From positions 1-42,319 of the forward strand of contig JAIXUU010000026.1 in assembly GCA_027483405.1 (NCBI GenBank): DNA of 42,319 nt. The letters run 5' to 3'. Positions 18,063 to 27,747 of this stretch are shown here, one piece after another. The DNA comes from Planctomyces sp. GTDB taxonomy: Bacteria > Planctomycetota > Planctomycetia > Planctomycetales > Planctomycetaceae. The number at the start of each line of letters is the position of its first letter. Within the stretch, counting starts at the first letter, position 1. The position numbers and the translations under genes were made by a program. Below the pieces are notes generated by a model. It saw only the letters and a list, made by a program, of their open reading frames with translations, was not told the origin of the DNA and did no database searches.

Positions 18063-18764
18063 ATGGACAACACAGCACGAACATGTGCGGCTGGTTCTTC
18101 GCGTCGCGAATGGATGCGAACTGCACTGGGATTCAGCGTTCTGGCCGCGATTGGTTCAGCTCCGGGTTGTTCACTCTTCGTGATGGCCGGAAAAATGGTG
18201 CAAGGAGACCCCAAGCATACCTGCCGCTTCAAGGCCATGACGGGGATCGATCTCACCAAAGGGAAACACAAAATCATGGTGGTCTGCTCGACACCGGCAG
18301 ATCTCAAACAGGAAAATTCGTCCCTCGAATATGACCTGATTGACGGAATTACCCGCCGCATGAAGCGTCGCAAGGTCGATGCCGTCGATCCGAAAAAGAT
18401 CACGAAATGGCTGGATGACCATGGCGGCATCGATGGTGATCTGACAGACATCAGTCAGGATATCGAAACCAATTATATTGCCTGGGTCAACGTCCATCGA
18501 TTCCAGACGACAGAAGATAATGCCCCGCGTTTGCATCGGGGAAGAATGTTGGCCGAGGTCAGTGCTTTCGAAGTGCAGGATCTGGGGGGGAGAAAGTTTC
18601 CCAGTCAGATTTTCACGACTGAGTTCAACTCGACCTATCCTGAGCATCAGCCCATTTCTGAAAACGGGCGATCTGCGCTGGTCTTTCAGAAAGAGTACCT
18701 GGATCGCGTCAGCGAGATGCTGGGCGAAATTTTCTTTGATAAGTCTTTGAACGACACACTTTGA
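18063..18764 (+). CDS. Putative lipoprotein, first of a tandem paralogous pair
   Basis: The protein has about 233 residues. The N-terminus has an arginine pair (SSRREWMRTALGF), a hydrophobic stretch and an APGC box, so it is probably exported, possibly by Tat, and lipidated at the cysteine, though the box is non-canonical. The mature domain starts about KAMTGIDLTKGKHKIMVVC and runs through a KITKWLDDH block to the C-terminal LVFQKEYLDRVSEML. The next gene encodes the same domain. GGAGG eight bases before the ATG at 18063 supports this start over 17988. I do not recognise the family. The domain has the look of a small alpha/beta fold related to envelope-stress or OM-assembly lipoproteins. Confidence 0.83.
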   Translation: MDNTARTCAAGSSRREWMRTALGFSVLAAIGSAPGCSLFVMAGKMVQGDPKHTCRFKAMTGIDLTKGKHKIMVVCSTPADLKQENSSLEYDLIDGITRRMKRRKVDAVDPKKITKWLDDHGGIDGDLTDISQDIETNYIAWVNVHRFQTTEDNAPRLHRGRMLAEVSAFEVQDLGGRKFPSQIFTTEFNSTYPEHQPISENGRSALVFQKEYLDRVSEMLGEIFFDKSLNDTL

Positions 18765-18830
18765 TCGATGTGTGATGGTGCAGAATTTTTCTGTCGTCTT
18801 GCTCTCGATTCCATATTGCCGGGGTCTGCC

Positions 18831-19547
18831 ATGAAAACCTGGATGAAAAATCAGTCCGATGCCCATACCACGATTGCCAGGCGTTCCTCAAGAATGCGGC
18901 TGACAGCCATGGTCTGCGCTCTCACAGCATGTCTGCTGTTTCATGGGTGCAATTACGTGGTCATGATCGGCTATCTGATTGGTGGGCCACCCTCCATCGA
19001 ACCTGAGTTCGATGCCATGACCAAAGAGTCGATGACTGATAAAGACGTGAAGGTTGCCGTCGTTTGTTATGCACCCAAGGAAGTACGCTTCAGTTTTGAA
19101 GACATTCATTTTGAAGTCAGCAAGTTTGTGACCTTCCGGCTCGACTCCCACAAGATCAAGACTGTGCCTCCGGATTACGTCAAAGCGTGGCTCGATCAGA
19201 ATCCCGATTGGGATCGTGCGGAAGAAATCGGTGCGGCTTTCAAGGCCAGGTACGTCGTCTACATCGATCTCAAAGCCTTCTCGCTGTATGAAGAAGGAAG
19301 TGCCTCGCTTTACCGCGGACGATCCGAAGCGATTGTCAGTGTCTGGAAGATGGATGACTCGTTTGAAGCGGGTGAAAAGATCTTCAGCAAAGAGATCATC
19401 TCCAAGTACCCGCTCTATCAGCCCAAAAGCGCTGCCGACGAAACACTTTCCAACTTCAAAGCACTGTATATGACCCGTCTGAGTGAAGAGATCGGCCGAC
19501 TCTTCTACGAGCATTACACGGGCGATGATATGGGTGATGCGACTTAG
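18831..19547 (+). CDS. Putative lipoprotein, second of a tandem paralogous pair
   Basis: The protein has about 238 residues. It has a basic N-terminus, a hydrophobic segment (LTAMVCALTACLLFHGC) and a usable lipobox, LFHGC. The mature part aligns along its whole length with the preceding protein: DAMTKESMTDKDVKVAVVC, PPDYVKAWLDQNPDWD, ARYVVYIDLKAFSLYEEG, SLYRGRSEAIVSVWKMDD, and FKALYMTRLSEEIGRLFYEHY match its counterparts in order. The pair comes from an old duplication, as identity is low. It lies 66 bases after its paralogue, probably on one transcript. ATG 18831 is preferred because it gives a normal signal peptide. Function unknown. Confidence 0.84.
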   Translation: MKTWMKNQSDAHTTIARRSSRMRLTAMVCALTACLLFHGCNYVVMIGYLIGGPPSIEPEFDAMTKESMTDKDVKVAVVCYAPKEVRFSFEDIHFEVSKFVTFRLDSHKIKTVPPDYVKAWLDQNPDWDRAEEIGAAFKARYVVYIDLKAFSLYEEGSASLYRGRSEAIVSVWKMDDSFEAGEKIFSKEIISKYPLYQPKSAADETLSNFKALYMTRLSEEIGRLFYEHYTGDDMGDAT

Positions 19548-19777
19548 GTCAATCTTCCGGGATAGGCTGGAGTCGACCACAGCCTGAGGTTGTCAATCTG
19601 GTATAAGACGAAAAGATGTCTGTTGAATACTGGGCTGATTGAGCAGGATCGGGTTGCAGTTGCTCGAACCTCGACGTACTGTTTCGATGATTTCCTGTAT
19701 GAACTGGCCCAATTGCCGCGATTTCACATGCAGGCGGGCCAGACAACTTCAGATGCGTCACCGACGGATGTTTTCTC

Positions 19778-21262
19778 ATGCGGATTGTTTTGACCAGTTC
19801 TGAAGCTGTCCCTTTCTCGAAAACCGGGGGGTTGGCTGATGTTTCATCGGCTTTACCCAAGGCTTTGGCTGCTCTCGGGCACGAACTCTGGCTCATTACT
19901 CCTTATTATCCGCAGCAGGCTGAACTGAACGGCTTGGCCAAGCAGATTCAATCCACAGAGCAGTCGATCACCATTACCATCGGTCATAACGATGTGACTG
20001 CTCGAATCCTCGAATCCCGCATTCCCGGAACATCCGTTCGAGTTTTTCTTGTCGATCAACCGGATTATTTTGATCGCCCCGGCCTTTATGGAGATGCCCA
20101 GGGCGATTATCGGGACAGTTGCGAACGATTTGTGTTTCTCAGTCGCGCCGTTCTCGAAATCTGCCGCAAGTTTGACATTCGTCCGGATGTGATCCATGCC
20201 AACGACTGGCAGACGGGGCTGGTTCCTGCCTTATTGAAAATTGAAGGGCATCGCTACGGCCTCGAGCGCACAGCCAGCATTTACACCATCCATAATATGG
20301 CTTTTCAAGGCCAGTTCTGGCACTGGGATATGGTGCTCACAGGTCTCGACTGGAAGTACTTCAACTGGCGACAGATGGAGTTCCACGGACAGCTCAACCT
20401 GCTGAAAACCGGGATCACTTTTGCCGACATGCTGACGACTGTCAGCCCGACTTACGCCCGGGAAATTCAGACGGCTGAATTCGGCAATGGTCTCAACGGG
20501 GTGCTGACATCTCGCCGGGAAGACCTGGTGGGCATTCTCAATGGCATTGATGAAGAAGTCTGGAACCCAGCCACCGATCCTTACAATGCAGAGAACTACG
20601 ACCACACGACAGTGTCCATCGGTAAGCCCGTCTGTAAAGTGGCCTTGCAAAAGGCGATGGGGCTCCCTGTCCACATGAATGTTCCGCTCTTCGGAATGAT
20701 CAGCCGGATTACTTCGCAAAAGGGCCTCGACCTGATTCTGGGATGTTCCCGCGATCTGGCCGATTTGAATGTGCAATGTGTCTTTCTGGGAACGGGTGAT
20801 CCTGTCCTCGAAAAAGGGTTGATGGCACTCGCGAAAGAGCATCCCGAAAAATTCGCCGTCAAAATTGGCTATGACGAAGCGCTCTCGCACCAGATTGAAG
20901 CCGGCAGTGACATTTTTCTGATGCCCAGTCAGTTCGAGCCTTGCGGCCTCAATCAGATGTACAGCCTCGCTTATGGCACTGTTCCTATCGTCCGGGCTGT
21001 GGGTGGACTGGCCGATTCGGTCATCGATGTCACCGAAGCAAATCTCGGCAAAGGGACAGCCAATGGCTTCAGCTTCTACGAATACAAAAGCGAAGTTCTC
21101 TTCCGGCAGATCTGCCGAACCCTTGGTTACTTTCTCGACAAAACCACCTGGCTCAAACTGCAGAAGACCGGCATGACACGCGACTGGTCATGGAATCGAA
21201 GTGCTCAGGAGTATCTCAACGCCTACCAGCAGGCTTGTCTCAAGCGATCTCATGGTCATTGA
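19778..21262 (+). CDS. glgA: Glycogen (starch) synthase, ADP-glucose type
   Basis: GlgA extends alpha-1,4-glucan chains from ADP-glucose. The 494-residue protein is of normal length for GT5. The nucleotide-binding KTGGLADV motif is at residues 15-22, followed by YYPQQAEL and HANDWQTGLVPALL. In the C-terminal Rossmann domain are SRITSQKGLDLIL and the acid/nucleotide region PSQFEPCGLNQMYSLAYGT. It is cytosolic. It stands alone, 230 bases after the lipoproteins, and ends in a strong hairpin at 21291-21333. No other glycogen gene is in view. Confidence 0.97.
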   Translation: MRIVLTSSEAVPFSKTGGLADVSSALPKALAALGHELWLITPYYPQQAELNGLAKQIQSTEQSITITIGHNDVTARILESRIPGTSVRVFLVDQPDYFDRPGLYGDAQGDYRDSCERFVFLSRAVLEICRKFDIRPDVIHANDWQTGLVPALLKIEGHRYGLERTASIYTIHNMAFQGQFWHWDMVLTGLDWKYFNWRQMEFHGQLNLLKTGITFADMLTTVSPTYAREIQTAEFGNGLNGVLTSRREDLVGILNGIDEEVWNPATDPYNAENYDHTTVSIGKPVCKVALQKAMGLPVHMNVPLFGMISRITSQKGLDLILGCSRDLADLNVQCVFLGTGDPVLEKGLMALAKEHPEKFAVKIGYDEALSHQIEAGSDIFLMPSQFEPCGLNQMYSLAYGTVPIVRAVGGLADSVIDVTEANLGKGTANGFSFYEYKSEVLFRQICRTLGYFLDKTTWLKLQKTGMTRDWSWNRSAQEYLNAYQQACLKRSHGH

Positions 21263-21290
21263 TTCGACCAGTTGATATGGTCGATTCATC

Positions 21291-21333
21291 AAAAAAACCG
21301 GTCGATTGCATCCTGGCAATCGACCGGTTTTTT
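21291..21333. terminator. Bidirectional rho-independent terminator between glgA and mdh
   Basis: AAAAAACCGGTCGATTGC and its exact complement GCAATCGACCGGTTTTTT form an 18-bp perfect stem around a 6-base loop (21310-21315). A-run and T-run flank it, so it can terminate the convergent glgA and mdh transcripts. Confidence 0.95.
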
Positions 21334-21373
21334 ACGTTGAAGACTTCTGTTTATCGAAAGAGCACAGAGTCGG

Positions 21374-22363
21374 TTAAGGGAGCAGATCTTTCACAGTGTC
21401 CCGCTCGGTCTTCAGTTCGTTGATGGTCGCATCGATTTTCGAGCGGCTGAATTCATCCACCTGGAAGCCCTGAATGATCTTCCAGTTTTTGCCGTCGCTG
21501 GAGAGTGGGAAGCCGCTGATGATCCCTTCTTCGACACCGTAGCTGCCATCGCTCAGGACGGCGGCTGAAATACAGGTTCCAGCCGGTGTGGGATTCACCA
21601 GACTCTTGACGGTATCAAGAGCTGCATTCGCTGCCGAGGCTGCGCTGGAAGCGCCACGGGCAGCAATCACAGCAGCACCGCGTTGCTGGACAGTCGAGAT
21701 AAAGGTCGATTTCAGCCATTCATGATCAGTAATGACCTGAGAAGCTGGCTGCCCATCAATCTTGGCGTTCATGAAATCCGGGTACTGAGTGGCAGAGTGA
21801 TTGCCCCAGATGGCCACGTTTTGAACGGCTGCCACAGGACGCTGGGCTTTAATGGCCAGCTGTGAGGCTGCACGATTCTGATCCAGACGGGTCATCGCGA
21901 ACCAATTCGCACGGGGAATGTCTGGAGCATGGGACATGGCAATGAGGCAGTTGGTATTGCAGGGGTTCCCCACAACCAGCACCTTCACATCGCGCGAGGC
22001 TGCTGCATTAATGGCCTTGCCGGTATTGGTGAAGATCGGGCCGTTAATGCGAATCAGATCGCTGCGTTCCATCCCCTTTCCACGAGGAATTGAACCAATG
22101 CACAGCACCCAATCGACATCTTTGAAAGCCAGTTCGAGATTGTCACTCGAAAACTTTTCGACGCCCGCCAGAGTCGCGAAGGCACAGTCATCCAGTTCCA
22201 TGTGAATGCCATCCAAAGCGCCCTGGGCCTGTGGCAACTCAATGAGGTGCAGAATGACCGGTTGCTGGGCACCGAAAATCTCGCCCGATGCCAGGCGGAA
22301 AAGTGTGGCGTATCCAATCTGACCAGCGGCACCAGTCACTGCCACGCGGAGAGGCTTCGTCAT
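21374..22363 (-). CDS. mdh: Malate dehydrogenase
   Basis: This is an NAD(P)-dependent malate dehydrogenase of the cytosolic/bacterial type, interconverting malate and oxaloacetate in the TCA cycle. At 329 residues it matches the family length. The cofactor motif is [19 protein letters not shown], the dinucleotide-binding acidic end lies in [14 protein letters not shown], and substrate arginines are in [11 protein letters not shown] and MTRLDQNRA. The catalytic histidine is in [17 protein letters not shown] nine bases before the ATG at 22363 fixes the start and rejects the frame extension to 22390. It is convergent with glgA and divergent from metG. Confidence 0.97.
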   Translation of the reverse strand: MTKPLRVAVTGAAGQIGYATLFRLASGEIFGAQQPVILHLIELPQAQGALDGIHMELDDCAFATLAGVEKFSSDNLELAFKDVDWVLCIGSIPRGKGMERSDLIRINGPIFTNTGKAINAAASRDVKVLVVGNPCNTNCLIAMSHAPDIPRANWFAMTRLDQNRAASQLAIKAQRPVAAVQNVAIWGNHSATQYPDFMNAKIDGQPASQVITDHEWLKSTFISTVQQRGAAVIAARGASSAASAANAALDTVKSLVNPTPAGTCISAAVLSDGSYGVEEGIISGFPLSSDGKNWKIIQGFQVDEFSRSKIDATINELKTERDTVKDLLP

Positions 22364-22761
22364 GTTCGTTAACTCCTTTGTGCAGGCCATGTTCGGCTGC
22401 GAAATATCTCAAGGGTGGGAAAATCAAAGTCCCGGTACCAAGACCACTGTTCGGCGAGTATCAAACCTCAATGCAGGTTAGCCTGACCACTCGTGAACAG
22501 CAATTGAGCAATTGGTCCGCGTCCTCAGAGAATTTTTGAGACCAGCGGAAAAACCTGACCGTTACCGTCAAAACCTGATGGCCAGACCGTTCGCTGGATC
22601 GGCTCTGGTATCCTCAACGTAGACACCATGGCAGACAGGTTCTACGCTATCGTGCTCCAGGAGCGTTAATCCCAATTGATCGACGGCCACTGTTGATCGA
22701 ACCGGGCAAAACGCCAGAGAGTTTGAACTCGAAGTATTGAATCGCTGAGAAATCGAGATCC
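22364..22761. other. Divergent intergenic region between mdh and metG
   Basis: These 398 bp hold no convincing gene. They must carry promoters for both neighbours. A direct repeat AAAACCTGA occurs at 22550-22558 and 22570-22578, one 20-base period apart, and could be a regulator site on one face of the helix. No T-box or known riboswitch is recognisable. Confidence 0.45.
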
Positions 22762-24852
22762 ATGACACGCCAGATTCTTGTGACTTCTGCTCTCCCCTAT
22801 GCGAATGGCCACATTCATATTGGCCATCTGGTGGAGTATCTCCAGACTGATATCTGGGTTCGCTTCCAGAAACTGGTGGGGAACCGCTGCGTTTACGTCT
22901 GTGCTGACGACACACACGGCACGGCGATTATGATCCGCGCCCGCCAGGAAGGCCGATCAGAACTCGAAGTCATTGCCGAAATGCGCGAGTCGCATCTCAA
23001 GGACTTCACTGGCTTCGGGATTGAGTTCGACAACTACGGCAGCACCCACTCCGATGAAAACCGGGCCCTGTGCGCAGAGATCTGGCAATCGCTCCGTAAG
23101 GCCGATCTGATCGTCGAGCGGACTGTCGAACGCTTCTACGACCCGGTCGAAGAAACATTTCTTGCTGACCGATTCGTGAAGGGGACATGCCCGGTTTGCG
23201 AATCTCCCGATCAGTATGGCGACAACTGCGAAAAATGCGGTGCCACCTACGATGCCACTGAGGTCATCGACCCGATCAGTATCTTTTCAGGTGCCACGCC
23301 CATCCGGCGTGAGTCGCTGCAGCTTTTTGTCGAGTTGGAAAAGTTGCACGGTTGGCTTAACGAGTGGACGCAAACGGGGGAGCATCTCCAGGAGGAGATT
23401 GCCAACTATCTGCAAGGTCACTTCCTAAGTAAGCCTCTGCGTGATTGGGATGTCTCCCGACCTGCGCGTTACTTCGGCTTCGAGATTCCCGATTCGCCCG
23501 GCAAATACTGGTTTGTCTGGTTCGATGCGCCGATTGGTTACATCGCCTCCACTCATCAGTGGTGCAAAGCCCATGGCGAAAAACTGGAAGACTGGTGGAA
23601 GAGTGACCAGACGGAGATTCATCACTTCATCGGGAAAGATATCACCTATTTCCATACGCTTTTCTGGCCGGCCATGCTCAAAACGGCGGGGTTCAACCTG
23701 CCGAAGAAGGTCCACATTCACGGCTTCCTGCAGGTGAATGGTGAGAAGATGTCCAAGTCGAAGGGCGTCTTCGTCACGGCGTCAACCTACCTGAAGCATC
23801 TCGATCCGGCTTACCTGCGATACTACTACGCCTCGAAGCTCAGCAGCCGAACGGAAGATCTCGACCTGAACCTCGACGAGTTCGTCGCACGCATTAACTC
23901 GGATCTGGTGGGGAAGGTGGTCAACCTCGCCAGCCGGACGGCTCGTTTTGCCCAGCCAACCGGTCTTTCGGCTCAGTATCCCGACGATGGAGGCCTCTTT
24001 GCGGAAGCTGCCGCCGAGGCTGACAAAATCGCCGAACTCTATGAAACCTGTGAGTATGCGAAAGCCATGCGGGCCATTATGGTCCTCGCGGAGAAGGCCA
24101 ATAAGTACGTCGAAGACAACGCTCCCTGGACACTGAAGAAAGACCCTGCTCAGGCGGGCCAGCTTCAGGATGTCTGTACGGTGGCACTCAATCTGTTCCG
24201 TCAGTTGGCGATTTATCTGGCACCTGTGTTGCCGCAGTTGGCCGAACAGACCGGACGCCTGTTGAATGCACCGATGAAATCGTGGGATGAAGCCCAGACT
24301 CCTCTGGTCGCTTCGCCTGTTAATCCATTCGAACACCTCATGAAGCGGGTTGATCCCGCACAGGTTCAAGTGATGACCGAAGAAAGCCAATCCGCACCGG
24401 CTGCAGCCCCGGCTGCTACTCCTCAAGTCGACAGCTCCTCTGCCGCCGCGACCCCCGCACCGACAACCGCCAATGCCTTTGGCGACACGCTCGAAGCACT
24501 CACGAAAGAGCCACTTACCGAGGCTTACTGCTCGATCGATGACTTCGTGAAAGTCGACCTGCGGGTGGGACGTGTGCTGACCGCCGATTTTGTGGATGGT
24601 TCTGATAAGCTGCTGAAGCTCACACTTTCTCTCGGGGGAGATGTGACCAAAACGATTTTTGCCGGGATCCGTCAGGCCTATGAACCTGCCACTCTGGTCG
24701 GCCGAATGGTCGTCTTCTGTGCCAACCTGGCCCCTCGCAAGATGCGTTTTGGCACCAGTGAGGGGATGGTGCTGGCAGCCGGTGAAGGCGGGACTCAGGT
24801 TTTCGTCCTGAGCCCGGATAGCGGTGCCAAAGTGGGGCATCGCATTCACTAA
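22762..24852 (+). CDS. metG: Methionine--tRNA ligase
   Basis: This class I aminoacyl-tRNA synthetase of 696 residues charges tRNA-Met. It has the HIGH-type motif HIGH in GHIHIGHL (about residues 19-22), a zinc knuckle with CPVC and CEKC (about 143-159), KMSKSKG (about 329), the helical anticodon-binding domain, an alanine/proline-rich linker (about residues 540-570) and a C-terminal EMAP/Trbp111-type tRNA-binding domain beginning [10 protein letters not shown]. The latter domain marks the dimeric long form. ATG 22762 fits the conserved N-terminus [16 protein letters not shown]. It is probably transcribed alone or with mraY, 202 bases downstream. Confidence 0.97.
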   Translation: MTRQILVTSALPYANGHIHIGHLVEYLQTDIWVRFQKLVGNRCVYVCADDTHGTAIMIRARQEGRSELEVIAEMRESHLKDFTGFGIEFDNYGSTHSDENRALCAEIWQSLRKADLIVERTVERFYDPVEETFLADRFVKGTCPVCESPDQYGDNCEKCGATYDATEVIDPISIFSGATPIRRESLQLFVELEKLHGWLNEWTQTGEHLQEEIANYLQGHFLSKPLRDWDVSRPARYFGFEIPDSPGKYWFVWFDAPIGYIASTHQWCKAHGEKLEDWWKSDQTEIHHFIGKDITYFHTLFWPAMLKTAGFNLPKKVHIHGFLQVNGEKMSKSKGVFVTASTYLKHLDPAYLRYYYASKLSSRTEDLDLNLDEFVARINSDLVGKVVNLASRTARFAQPTGLSAQYPDDGGLFAEAAAEADKIAELYETCEYAKAMRAIMVLAEKANKYVEDNAPWTLKKDPAQAGQLQDVCTVALNLFRQLAIYLAPVLPQLAEQTGRLLNAPMKSWDEAQTPLVASPVNPFEHLMKRVDPAQVQVMTEESQSAPAAAPAATPQVDSSSAAATPAPTTANAFGDTLEALTKEPLTEAYCSIDDFVKVDLRVGRVLTADFVDGSDKLLKLTLSLGGDVTKTIFAGIRQAYEPATLVGRMVVFCANLAPRKMRFGTSEGMVLAAGEGGTQVFVLSPDSGAKVGHRIH

Positions 24853-25054
24853 ATTCCGATGCGTCTGAATTCCCAGTACATCGGCATGCATCGCCAGAAC
24901 TTCTTTTCTCTCGGTAGAGAGAAGAAAGCCTGCCAATCGTTTGGCGGTGATTTGAGGGCGGGATTGGGGCTGGTGTAAGTTCACCGATTTGGCCACAATC
25001 TCGCCGCTATCACTTGGGTTATGGTCTTTCCTTCTCAGAGGGATCGCAGCAAGG

Positions 25055-26158
25055 ATGCTGTTCTGGCTGTTGAACATGTACGCCGACGAGATCTCACGCT
25101 GGCAGAGCACCTCGCCGGGCGAGACTCGAGTCTATTTGACGGCTCGAACCGCTCTCGCCACGTTTTCTTCGTTCCTGGTGGCCATCTTTTACGGGCCATT
25201 TGCCATTCGCTGGCTGAAGTCGAACTTTCAAGAGCGTATCGATAGTGCCTCCGCACGATTGAACGAGTTGCATTCGTCCAAAAAGTCGACGCCGACGATG
25301 GGTGGGCTTTTTATTGTGGTAGCGATCGTCGTGGCGGCGCTTTTGTGCGGCGACCTCAGCAATCGATACCTTCAGTTGGCATTGTTAACTGTCGTACTGT
25401 TCGGTGCGATTGGGGCTATTGATGACTGGGTCAAGAACCGTACCTCGCGGCGCGGTCTGACGGCTCGTCAAAAATTTGCTGCCCAATGCATCGCCAGCAT
25501 GCTGGTGCTATTTCCACTCTACTGGAATTTACGAGCCGCACCGCAGCTTGAGGATCTGCCACTGAATCTGGGGTTGGCAACCATCAGTCTGGGCCCGGCC
25601 TTTGTGTTGTGGGGCAGCTTTGTCATGGTCGGCAGTTCCAATGGGGTCAATCTCACTGATGGACTCGATGGACTGGCGGGCGGATGCCTCCTGATCGCCG
25701 GGTCGGCCATGGCCGCTCTCTGTTACCTTTCGGGGCATAAGACGATGGCGGCCTATCTCGAAATGACCCATGTCGTCGGTGCGGGGGAGTTGTGCATTGT
25801 CTATGGAGCGATGACCGGAGCGATCCTGGGTTTTCTCTGGTTCAATTGTCATCCGGCCATGGTCTTTATGGGGGATACTGGCTCACTGCCACTGGGGGCC
25901 TTGCTGGCATTTGGAGCCCTCGTCATTCGGCAGGAACTCCTGCTGATGATGATTGGCGGGATCTTTGTTGTGGAAACGTTGAGTGTGATGGCTCAAGTTG
26001 CGTCCTTCAAATTGACGGGCAAACGCGTACTGCTCTGCTCGCCACTGCATAACCATTTCGTCTTTCGAGGTGATCCGGAAACTCGGATCGTGGTGAGATT
26101 TTGGATTGGAGCGGCTGTGTTGGCATTGTTGGCTGTGGCCAGCCTCAAGCTCCGATAA
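25055..26158 (+). CDS. mraY: Phospho-N-acetylmuramoyl-pentapeptide transferase
   Basis: MraY makes lipid I from UDP-MurNAc-pentapeptide and undecaprenyl phosphate at the inner membrane. The 367-residue protein has about ten membrane segments and the expected motifs: STPTMGGL (about residue 80), the paired DDWVK aspartates, NLTDGLDGLAGG, FMGDTGSLPLG, and the end-loop PLHNHFVFRGDPETRIVVRFW. That loop normally reads HHH; here it is HNH. A TTG at 24989 would add 22 residues, but ATG 25055 gives the typical start MLFWLLN. It is directly followed by ftsW, without the murD usually between them. Confidence 0.95.
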   Translation: MLFWLLNMYADEISRWQSTSPGETRVYLTARTALATFSSFLVAIFYGPFAIRWLKSNFQERIDSASARLNELHSSKKSTPTMGGLFIVVAIVVAALLCGDLSNRYLQLALLTVVLFGAIGAIDDWVKNRTSRRGLTARQKFAAQCIASMLVLFPLYWNLRAAPQLEDLPLNLGLATISLGPAFVLWGSFVMVGSSNGVNLTDGLDGLAGGCLLIAGSAMAALCYLSGHKTMAAYLEMTHVVGAGELCIVYGAMTGAILGFLWFNCHPAMVFMGDTGSLPLGALLAFGALVIRQELLLMMIGGIFVVETLSVMAQVASFKLTGKRVLLCSPLHNHFVFRGDPETRIVVRFWIGAAVLALLAVASLKLR

Positions 26159-26225
26159 ATACTCAGGGTGAAAAATCACCTCGGGGAATGTCGTTGTCGT
26201 GTGAAATGATGAGTCGAGGGGACAA

Positions 26226-27446
26226 ATGAGCACTGCCATTTCCCCGGAAATCCTGGAACTTCAGCCCACTGTTCCCACCAGCGACGAAAAACTGGCCTCT
26301 CAGATCGAGTTTACGAGAACTGTTTTTGTGGCTCTCGCGGGCTTGCTGTTAGGTTTCGGGCTCTTCGTGGTCCACAGTGCCAGTGTGACCAGTCGCCCCA
26401 CAGAAATTGATCAGGTTTATCTTTCCAAGCATCTGACATTCATCGCCCTGGGGCTGGTTGCGGCTGGTGTAGCCGCTGCGATCCCGGCCAAAATCTGGGT
26501 GAGAGCCGCACCCTGGCTGCTTTTGGGAGTCATGATTCTGCTGGTGTTGGTGCTGATCCCGGGAATTGGGGTTCGGGTGAAAGGAGCCCGGCGCTGGCTG
26601 CGCCTGGCGGGATTGACACTGCAACCTTCAGAACTGGCCAAGATTGCCTTGCCACTTTGGGTTGCCGTGAGGATTTCCCTGCAGAATCCGACTTTGCCTC
26701 GCTGGTCGCTGAGTGAAACATTGACTGGCTTTCGCGTCCCGCTGCTCCTTCCGCCCTTCATTGTCATGGGACTGGTGGCTCTGCAGCCCGATCTGGGGAC
26801 GACCTTGTTTCTCTTTGGCGGAGTCCTGCTCACATTGTTCACTGCCGGTTTACCGCTGCGGTATTTCGGATGGGGACTGTTGTCGTTGATTCCTGCCAGT
26901 CTGGGAGTTTTTCTGCTGAAGGACTATCAGCTTCGCAGAATTACAGGCTTTCTGGAGACATGGAGTGATTGGCGCGAGGCACCTTACCAGTTGAAACAAT
27001 CGTTGGTGACTTTAGGAAGTGGCGGCTGGACAGGCGTTGGTTTAGGGATGGGGTATCAGAAGCTCAGCTTTCTGCCGGAAGCGAATACCGATTTTGTGTT
27101 CGCTGTGATTGGTGAAGAACTGGGACTGGTGGGAACGCTTTCTCTGCTGATTTTATGGGGCAGCCTCTTCTATTTTGGACTGCAACTCATTCGCCAGGCG
27201 GGAGAGCCAGAGAGGCCAGAACTGAATGTCGGGCGATTGGCGAGTTTTGTGCTGCTCAGTCAACTGGTCGGGCAGGCTCTGTTGAATATCGCAGTGGTGA
27301 CAGCGATGGTTCCGCCTAAGGGAATTTCTCATCCACTCATCAGTGCGGGGGGGAGCAATCTCATTGTCAGTCTCGTCAGCATGGGCATGATTTTAAGCCT
27401 CACTCGACAAAGTAAATCTCCTGAAGCCCCTGTCTTACCATCTTGA
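26226..27446 (+). CDS. ftsW: SEDS glycosyltransferase FtsW
   Basis: This is a peptidoglycan polymerase of the shape, elongation, division and sporulation family, 406 residues with about ten membrane segments. Key motifs are GARRWLRLAGLTLQPSELAK, the catalytic aspartate in LQPDLGTTLF, the extracellular PEANTDFVFAVIGEELG, and the C-terminal GGSNLIVSLVSMG. It is assigned as FtsW rather than RodA because it lies next to mraY and a second SEDS gene at 30216-31415 has the RodA setting. The ribosome site GAGGGG is four bases before the ATG. It probably shares a transcript with mraY (67-base gap). Planctomycetes generally lack FtsZ, so the cellular role may not be classical division. Confidence 0.9.
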   Translation: MSTAISPEILELQPTVPTSDEKLASQIEFTRTVFVALAGLLLGFGLFVVHSASVTSRPTEIDQVYLSKHLTFIALGLVAAGVAAAIPAKIWVRAAPWLLLGVMILLVLVLIPGIGVRVKGARRWLRLAGLTLQPSELAKIALPLWVAVRISLQNPTLPRWSLSETLTGFRVPLLLPPFIVMGLVALQPDLGTTLFLFGGVLLTLFTAGLPLRYFGWGLLSLIPASLGVFLLKDYQLRRITGFLETWSDWREAPYQLKQSLVTLGSGGWTGVGLGMGYQKLSFLPEANTDFVFAVIGEELGLVGTLSLLILWGSLFYFGLQLIRQAGEPERPELNVGRLASFVLLSQLVGQALLNIAVVTAMVPPKGISHPLISAGGSNLIVSLVSMGMILSLTRQSKSPEAPVLPS

Positions 27447-27465
27447 AGCCCTTGTCTGACGATCT
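27422..27465 (+). repeat. 22-bp tandem duplication across the ftsW stop codon
   Basis: TGAAGCCCCTGTCTTACCATCT (in frame with the last ftsW codons) is followed at once by a second copy with 19 of 22 bases the same. The ftsW TGA is the first three bases of copy two. The unit length is not a multiple of three, so this may have set or moved the stop codon. Confidence 0.7.
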
Positions 27466-27747
27466 TGAGGACTGAGTCGATCAATCAGTCAATTTGCGTT
27501 GAGATTATCGGCTGTAACGTTACCATCGGCTGTAAGGTGCTGATGGATAAAATCGATCAATCAGGCCGGCTCTGGCTCCACTTGTGAATCAACTGGAAGA
27601 ATCGACATCGCCGATACTTCTCGCATGGTGGATAGCCCAGCCATCTCGCACGGATGCGAGAGTCGATGAAACTGCAAGTCGCGGCAAGATGTCGCGGCTG
27701 CAGCTTTCGCCTCGGGCTCTAGTCCTCTTGTGATTTCGGGGAATGCA
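27447..27747. other. Intergenic region, 301 bp, with short repeats
   Basis: No gene is seen. It holds paired direct repeats CGATCAATCAG (27478-27488, 27554-27564) and ATCGGCTGTAA (27507-27517, 27525-27535), and a hairpin TCTCGCA/TGCGAGA at 27644-27661 in the presumed leader of the following gene. The repeats could be operator sites; this is inferred. Confidence 0.5.

Noticed and set aside
19565-19585. AGGCTG/CAGCCT hairpin after the lipoprotein genes as terminator
   Set aside because: Only 6-bp arms and no T-run.
22568-22915. Minus-strand frame over the metG start
   Set aside because: It overlaps the well-supported metG coding sequence and has no family features.
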